Source of the DNA: CAYUHZ01 sp964444625
GTDB taxonomy: Bacteria; Patescibacteriota; Patescibacteriia; Patescibacteriales; GWC2-42-12
Direction of reading: 5' to 3'
Assembly (NCBI GenBank): GCA_964444625.1
Contig: CAYUHZ010000009.1
Coordinates: 1-23,763, forward strand
Length of the DNA stretch: 23,763 nucleotides
Part shown: positions 21,338 through 23,763 of the stretch, piece after piece
Layout: each line of letters begins with the position of its first letter
Numbering within the stretch: the first letter of the stretch is position 1
The notes under the pieces: generated by a model
The model's input: the letters and a program-made list of their open reading frames with translations, nothing else
Database searches by the model: none
Told to the model about the DNA's origin: nothing
Translations under genes and position numbers: made by a program

Positions 21338-22801
21338 ATGTTTAATGTTATAATTATATTTTTTTTAGCGAGCTTTGCTTATTTGTGCTGGCGGAACATC
21401 GTTTTGGCAACAATTTTTTTAATCGCCGCATTACCGTCTTATTTAATAAGGCTTAAAATCGCCGGCCTGCCGTCCACTTTGCTTGAAGCGATGATTTTGA
21501 TCGCTTTTTTTATCTGGTTTTTTCGTCATTCGGAGTATAAAAAATTTTTTAGCGGAGGCAAATGGCGAGAAAAATTTATAGATCACCGGCGACAGAGCTG
21601 TCCCTACCCTTTTAGCCGGGAAATGATCGCTTGGCTAATTATTTCTTTTATTGCGGTCGGAGTTTCGGGTTTCAGCAATGGGGCTTTGGGAATCTGGAAG
21701 GCTTATTTTTTTGAACCTATTTTAGTTTTTATCTTAGTTCTGAATGTTTTCAAATCAAAACTGGAAAATATTGTTTGGCCGCTAGCTTGGGGCGCGTTGG
21801 CGGTTTCGCTACTAGCTGTTTTCCAGGGTTTTACCGGACATTTAATTGATAATTCTTTGTGGGCGGCAGAAGGCACCAGGCGCGCTGTTTCTTTCTTTGG
21901 GTATCCTAACGCAGTTGGACTTTATTTAGGGCCGTTGGTTTTAGTGTTTGTTGGTTGGCTTACCCAAAGAATTTTTGATCATAAAGAGCGTTTAATTTTT
22001 AGTTATAAAAATTTATTTATTTTGCTGACCATATTGTTGTCCGTAGCATCTATCTATTATGCCAAGTCAGAAGGAGCGTTGTTGGGCGTTGTTGTCGCCC
22101 TGTTCATTTTTGGAGTTATGGCGTCAAGAAAAACTAGGCGGGCGGCAATTGCCTGCCTTGTTTTGACGGTAGCCTTATTCAGCATTTATGGCCCAGCCAG
22201 AGATTATACAATAAAAAAAATTACGCTTAATGATTTTTCCGGACAGGTGAGGAGATTGCAGTGGGCTGAAACTTGGAATATGCTGAAAGACGGCAGGATT
22301 TTTCAAGGAGCTGGTTTAGCCAACTATCAAGCAAGCATCAAGCCATATCACCAGGAAGGTTTTTTTTACAACCGAGACAATGATCCTGAATTTCACCGAA
22401 AAACGGTTTTTAACGAGGAATTTCGCCGATCTTATTGGCAGCCACTGGAGATTTACCTTTACCCCCACAACATCGTTTTTAATTTCTGGTCGGAATTGGG
22501 GTTGCTCGGCATGCTAATCTTTGCTTGGATTATTATTAAATTTTTTTTCGTTGGAATTTGGAATTTGTTTGGGAGTCTGCCTGTCCGGCAGGCAAGCTGG
22601 AAATTGGAAATTGAAAATTCGGAAGAGCAAAAAAACAAATACCTGACAATAGGCTTGTTGGGCGCCATGATCGTAGTCGTTATCCACGGCTTTGTGGATG
22701 TGCCGTATTTCAAGAATGATCTGGCTGTTTTATTTTGGCTATTAATCGCTTTGATGGGTTTAATTCAATTAAACAACAAACAGGATGGAAAAAATTTATA
22801 A
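21338..22801 (+). CDS. O-antigen ligase/polymerase-like membrane protein (Wzy_C superfamily)
   Basis: The 487-aa polytopic protein has about 11-12 hydrophobic segments and one large external loop (about 288-372) that contains QVRRLQWAETWNMLKDGRIF and GAGLANYQ. The loop leads into LYPHNIVFNFWSELGLLGML (374-393), whose YPHN..E.G pattern, with His377, is the signature of the O-antigen ligase/WaaL-Wzy family. An earlier RRAVSFFGYPNAVGLYL (181-197) fits the same family. It probably transfers or polymerises glycans on a lipid carrier at the outer face of the membrane. An apparently foreign stretch (about 413-427) is encoded by a palindrome and an AT repeat. A strong match to an extended -10 (21346-21354) lies inside the first codons, possibly by chance. 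It overlaps the following decayed mazG by 17 bp. Confidence 0.82.
   Translation: MFNVIIIFFLASFAYLCWRNIVLATIFLIAALPSYLIRLKIAGLPSTLLEAMILIAFFIWFFRHSEYKKFFSGGKWREKFIDHRRQSCPYPFSREMIAWLIISFIAVGVSGFSNGALGIWKAYFFEPILVFILVLNVFKSKLENIVWPLAWGALAVSLLAVFQGFTGHLIDNSLWAAEGTRRAVSFFGYPNAVGLYLGPLVLVFVGWLTQRIFDHKERLIFSYKNLFILLTILLSVASIYYAKSEGALLGVVVALFIFGVMASRKTRRAAIACLVLTVALFSIYGPARDYTIKKITLNDFSGQVRRLQWAETWNMLKDGRIFQGAGLANYQASIKPYHQEGFFYNRDNDPEFHRKTVFNEEFRRSYWQPLEIYLYPHNIVFNFWSELGLLGMLIFAWIIIKFFFVGIWNLFGSLPVRQASWKLEIENSEEQKNKYLTIGLLGAMIVVVIHGFVDVPYFKNDLAVLFWLLIALMGLIQLNNKQDGKNL
22578..22620. repeat. Palindrome plus AT repeat inserted in the ligase gene
   Basis: TGCCTG (22578-22583) and CAGGCA (22589-22594) form a REP-like hairpin around TCCGG, followed by GGAAATTGGAAATTGAAAATT. 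The tract is in frame and encodes residues about 413-427 in a cytoplasmic loop. A related AT repeat is in the pnp leader. It is likely a small insertion tolerated by the protein. Confidence 0.5.
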
Positions 22802-23100
22802 TAAACTAGTGCGAGATAAGATTTCGGAAATCATCAATTTTAGGGCAATAGGAGTGGGTTGTTGAATTATTCAAAAAAATTGCTTGAAGAAGTAAAAAAA
22901 TGAGAACAAGCACGAGTGGAGAAGGATGGGCTTACAAAAGAGATCGGTGGCTTATGTGAGTTGACAGAGACTATTATTAAGAAATGCGGTTTGAATGAAA
23001 GAGTCGTCAGAAAAATTCAAATTGAAAGGCGAGGGAAGCGAGGATGCTATGCTAAAAAAATTTATTTGGAAACAATTAAAGAAAACTGGCAATGCAAGTG
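22785..23100 (+). pseudogene. Decayed MazG-like nucleotide pyrophosphohydrolase
   Basis: The frame starts MEKIYNKLVRDKISEIINF at ATG 22785, the typical opening of MazG-like/phosphoribosyl-ATP-pyrophosphatase-type proteins, and stops at TGA 22863-22865. Another frame then continues with LNYSKKLLEEVKK, a TGA at 22901-22903 and ELTETIIKKCGLNERVVRKI. The motif ERRGKRGCYAKKIYLETI, matching the C-terminal KRGGFxKRIYL box, ends the piece. One frameshift and one extra stop thus split an otherwise ordered protein. Its start overlaps the ligase end by 17 bp, so it was once translationally coupled. The active-site segment between the pieces is mostly lost. Confidence 0.65.
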
Positions 23101-23280
23101 ATCATCCAAAAATTTATCGCGCAATCAAACTGTTGCGCCAGACGTAAAAGTTGAAGAATTAAGCAAAAGCGATGAAGTAATAGTGAACGATTGGTTGGCG
23201 CAAATCGGGCAGCTTATTAATGAGTCTGACTAAGTAAAATTAAAGCACAAGTCCTTGGCTTGCCAAAAGAAAAAATATAT
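23101..23280 (+). other. Possible gene-end fragment between mazG remnant and repeat
   Basis: One frame reads APDVKVEELSKSDEVIVNDW and AQIGQLINESD, ending in TAA at about 23232. It looks like the helical C-terminus of a small protein and has no start of its own. It may be the tail of another decayed gene fused to the mazG remnant. I do not recognise it. The remaining bases to 23280 show nothing. Confidence 0.3.
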
Positions 23281-23412
23281 ATTAAATCATTTATTCCTCA
23301 TAGGCTTGACTTGAGGTTTCCTTGCAAGGAAGAGTTTGAGAAACCATTGGTTTCTCAAATAAAAAAATTTTCCTTGGGATACCTCGTGGGCTTGCCCCGA
23401 GGTAATTCATTT
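23281..23412. repeat. 132-bp palindrome-rich repeat, copy 2
   Basis: Identical to 21196-21327. The two direct copies enclose the ligase gene and the mazG remnant (about 2 kb). The sequence after this copy diverges at once from that after copy 1, which places the right boundary at 23412. Confidence 0.85.
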
Positions 23413-23603
23413 TAAACAAACCTGGAGGTTATATTTGTACTAATAGGAAGTTTCCCAGTGAAAAAAATATTTTCGGTATTTTGCTTAAAGAATTTTCTGG
23501 CTTGGTCATAGCCGCCTTCATCACTAATATGTTTGTCTTGAGCAAGGTGATATTTCTTATTTTGACGGCGAGAAAAAAGAAACGTTCAAGCTTTTTTGAT
23601 TGG
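23409..23603 (+). pseudogene. Gene fragment abutting the repeat (possible methyltransferase tail)
   Basis: Directly from the repeat boundary one frame reads NKPGGYICTNRKFPSEKNIF and then LLKEFSGLVIAAF. After a frameshift near 23540 it reads LEQGDISYFDGEKKETFKLF and stops. The KPGGYI start resembles the late strand of class I methyltransferases (LKPGG...). Upstream in this frame is a stop inside the repeat, so a larger gene may have been cut by the repeat. This is a weak call from composition and one short motif. From 23604 to 23673 nothing is seen apart from the approach to the tRNA. Confidence 0.3.
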
Positions 23604-23673
23604 GTGGTGACTAAAAATTACGACAGTGCTGTTTTTTGCAATTTTGATCATTGCAAGATAGGACTTTAATTTG

Positions 23674-23763
23674 GGAGGCGTACCAAAGCGGTTGAATGGG
23701 CCGCACTCGAAATGCGGTAAGGGAGCAATCTCTTCAGAGGTTCGAATCCTCTCGCCTCCGCCA
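23674..23763 (+). tRNA. tRNA-Ser (anticodon CGA) with encoded CCA
   Basis: Acceptor GGAGGCG/CGCCTCC is perfect. The anticodon stem CCGCA/TGCGG holds CTCGAAA, giving anticodon CGA (reads UCG). The long variable arm GGGAGCAATCTCTTC and T arm AGAGG-TTCGAAT-CCTCT define a class II tRNA-Ser. The discriminator is G and the last three bases of the window are CCA, in contrast to the other two tRNAs here. Confidence 0.96.

Noticed and set aside
21346..21354. Extended -10 (TGTTATAAT) inside the first codons of the ligase-like gene
   Set aside because: Using it would force a start about 50 codons later and lose the first membrane segments, which look genuine. It is probably chance in AT-rich sequence, or a promoter with no present role.
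22785..23100. UGA or UAA recoding as an explanation for in-frame stops in the mazG, transposase and small-ORF regions
   Set aside because: The stops are of mixed types (TGA, TAA, TAG), some breaks are frameshifts, and intact genes in the window end normally at TAA, TAG and TGA (mgtA ends in TGA). Decay explains it better than a changed code.
1..23763. CRISPR array or cas genes
   Set aside because: No regularly spaced repeats of CRISPR size were seen. All repeats are paired palindromic elements or short tandems.

Overview
The window looks like a scaffold from a Patescibacteria (CPR) genome, most likely of the Parcubacteria/Paceibacteria type. This is an inference from style and gene set: weak or absent Shine-Dalgarno sequences, AT-rich spacers with short palindromes, tRNA-Leu and tRNA-His without an encoded CCA, a LabA-like NYN gene between rpsO and pnp, and many membrane-anchored proteins of unknown function. 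No rRNA or other direct phylogenetic marker is present, so this placement is not proven.

Region 1-5442 (mostly + strand). A 52-bp hairpin repeat and a transposase remnant open the window. A Xer-type tyrosine recombinase follows on the - strand. An RNA block comes next: rpsO (S15 with a long acidic tail), a NYN-domain nuclease-like protein, a small broken ORF and pnp (polynucleotide phosphorylase). It closes with a strong terminator, a pair of GC-rich palindromes and a second copy of the 52-bp repeat.

Region 5443-9800. About 1 kb holds a frameshifted aminoglycoside/choline-kinase-like pseudogene (- strand) and tRNA-Leu(UAG). Next are a Tic20/DUF4870-like membrane protein and ppsA (PEP synthase), then a remnant of a second transposase.

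Region 9800-11840 (- strand). A two-gene operon encodes N-terminally anchored extracytoplasmic proteins. The first is cysteine-rich with a duplicated twin-CX3C module; the second has four cysteines and an acidic, possibly calcium-binding C-terminus. I recognise neither family, and this pair is the best candidate for something undescribed here. A promoter, a terminator and tRNA-His(GUG) lie upstream.

Region 11868-19774 (- strand). In transcription order: mgtA (Mg2+ P-type ATPase), infB, rbfA, nrnA (DHH phosphoesterase), clpP, and a membrane-anchored methyltransferase. The infB-rbfA-nrnA order is the classical translation/RNA-turnover cluster. A 100-N gap lies between mgtA and infB. It is flanked by identical 55-bp ends and is probably an assembly artefact.

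Region 19775-23763 (+ strand). mgtA and a GH1 beta-glycosidase diverge from a 72-bp intergenic region in which both promoters almost touch the start codons, which suggests leaderless mRNAs. Then come an O-antigen-ligase-like membrane protein and a decayed MazG-like pseudogene, both between two identical 132-bp repeats. A gene fragment that begins at the second repeat and tRNA-Ser(CGA), with encoded CCA, complete the window. Overall there is a conserved housekeeping core (translation, RNA decay, proteolysis, PEP/gluconeogenesis, Mg2+ uptake) among an unusual number of decayed genes and small palindromic repeats.
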